Part shown: in pieces, positions 12,943 through 13,592 of the stretch
Layout: each line of letters begins with the position of its first letter
Position numbering within the stretch: position 1 is the stretch's first letter
Notes under the pieces: model-generated
Databases searched by the model: none
What the model was told of the DNA's origin: nothing
The model's input: the letters and a program-made list of their open reading frames with translations, nothing else
DNA from: Anaerolineae bacterium
GTDB taxonomy: Bacteria > Chloroflexota > Anaerolineae > 4572-78 > J111
DNA length: 13,592 bases
Assembly: GCA_020433785.1 (NCBI GenBank)
Contig: JAGRCC010000373.1
Location: 1-13,592 of the forward strand
Direction of reading: 5' to 3'
Position numbers and translations under genes: made by a program

Positions 12943-13018
12943 CTAACCAACCAACCAACCAACCAACCAACTAACTAACTAACTAACCAACCAACCAACC
13001 AACTGACTGACTAATCAA
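12943..13018 (+). repeat. Tetranucleotide array, 19 units in perfect register
   Basis: Unit order: CTAA, six CCAA, four CTAA, four CCAA, two CTGA, CTAA, TCAA; 76 nt without a phase break. It ends 20 nt before the SDR ATG. Upstream, GGTTAGTTGGATGGTT (12909-12924) is complementary at 14 of 16 positions to 12961-12976, so the transcript could fold back on the array. The gap 12879-13038 otherwise holds no gene. Confidence 0.9.
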
Positions 13019-13038
13019 CTATTTTCAAGGGAGCACCT

Positions 13039-13592
13039 ATGACTCACAAAGTTGCCATTATCACCGCCGCCGGCCGAGGGATGGGCGCAGCTATTGCCCA
13101 AGAACTGGCTGCCAATGAATACACTGTGGCCCTGATGTCGCCATCCGGGGCGGCGGAGACGCTGGCTCAGTCGCTCGGTGGGCTGGGGCTAACCGGCTCG
13201 GTCACCCGCGTCGAAGATTTGCAAAGGCTGGTTGATCAAACACTGGCGCGCTATGGCCGCATCGACGCGGTGGTCAACCACACCGGCCACCCGCCCAAAG
13301 GCCCGCTGTTGGCCATCCCCGATGAAGATTGGCACGCCGGGTTAGACCTGGTCATGCTCAACGTGGTCCGCATGGCCCGCCTGGTCACGCCAATCATGCA
13401 GGCCCAGGGCGGCGGGGCTATCGTCAACATCTCCACCTACGCCGTGTTCGAGCCGGAAGCGACCTTTCCCGTTTCGGCGGCGATGCGAGCGGCGCTGGCC
13501 GGCTTCACCAAACTCTACGCCGATACCTACGCCGCAGACAATATTCGTATGAACAACCTCCTGCCCGGTTTTATCGACAGCCTGCCGGAAAC
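13039..13592 (+). CDS. SDR-fold protein lacking the catalytic Tyr-Lys pair (3' end outside window)
   Basis: The first 184 residues of a short-chain dehydrogenase/reductase-like protein. The Rossmann start KVAIITAAGRGMGAAIA has the TGxxxGxG motif as TAAGRGMG (9-16). VVNHTG (78-83) replaces NNAG. The usual serine is present as S132 in AIVNIST. Where YxxxK should lie, 13 residues after that serine, the sequence reads FPVSAAMRAALAGFTK: positions 145/149 are Val/Met, or 146/150 Ser/Arg. MNNLLPGFIDSLPE matches the PG segment that follows in SDRs. Classical oxidoreductase chemistry is therefore doubtful, although nucleotide binding may remain. I recall a similar divergent SDR group with PVSxxxRAALxxFTK. 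AAGGGAG lies 5 nt before the ATG. The frame is open to the window end. Confidence 0.88.
   Translation, partial: MTHKVAIITAAGRGMGAAIAQELAANEYTVALMSPSGAAETLAQSLGGLGLTGSVTRVEDLQRLVDQTLARYGRIDAVVNHTGHPPKGPLLAIPDEDWHAGLDLVMLNVVRMARLVTPIMQAQGGGAIVNISTYAVFEPEATFPVSAAMRAALAGFTKLYADTYAADNIRMNNLLPGFIDSLPE

Overview
The window reads as chromosomal DNA of a free-living bacterium. The best guess is a Chloroflexota (Anaerolineae/Caldilineae-like) genome. That rests on an AfsR-like BTAD-ATPase-TPR regulator, a stand-alone cyclic-nucleotide-binding-fold protein with a GWSWL motif, a multi-PAS hybrid kinase, and intergenic DNA crowded with short-period tandem repeats. The assignment is inferred from gene style, not from a marker gene. 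Genes are moderately GC-rich and the spacers are AT-rich.

Layout, left to right. Positions 1-59 (minus) hold the first codons of a probable DUF1028 protein. Positions 402-1230 (minus) hold a two-gene unit: a small helical protein with an RHH-like start, then an HNH nuclease, overlapping by 8 nt, with a good promoter and a palindrome over its -35 box. Positions 1367-4441 (minus) encode a large BTAD/AAA/TPR transcriptional regulator. It is divergent from a GH13 neopullulanase-like enzyme (4723-6189, plus), which suggests local control of maltodextrin use. A bidirectional terminator separates that enzyme from a convergent universal stress protein (6311-6787, minus). Upstream of it lies a CNB-fold protein (7068-7559, minus) with its own promoter and terminator. 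A hybrid histidine kinase (7840-10374, plus) follows. Its membrane N-terminus looks like a lipoprotein signal plus a stub of a THI5/NMT1-type binding domain. Convergent to it are hypB and hypA (10450-11455, minus), which insert nickel into [NiFe] hydrogenase or a similar enzyme. No hydrogenase structural gene is visible. After a repeat-rich spacer of about 480 bp come a DUF1338/HglS-type 2-oxoadipate dioxygenase/decarboxylase (11940-12878, plus) and the truncated start of an atypical SDR protein (13039 to the window end, plus).

The most distinctive material is non-coding. Five intergenic sites carry tandem repeats with a 7-nt period but unrelated unit sequences, two of them in inverted pairs. 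There is also a 9-nt array and a 76-nt tetranucleotide array in perfect register. A MITE-like inverted-repeat family has two size variants (6199-6252 and 11681-11825), each followed by the same short tail and then a strong hairpin. Several promoters have a -10 box only 6-9 nt from an ATG, suggesting leaderless transcripts. I saw no tRNA, rRNA, CRISPR array, transposase or phage gene.
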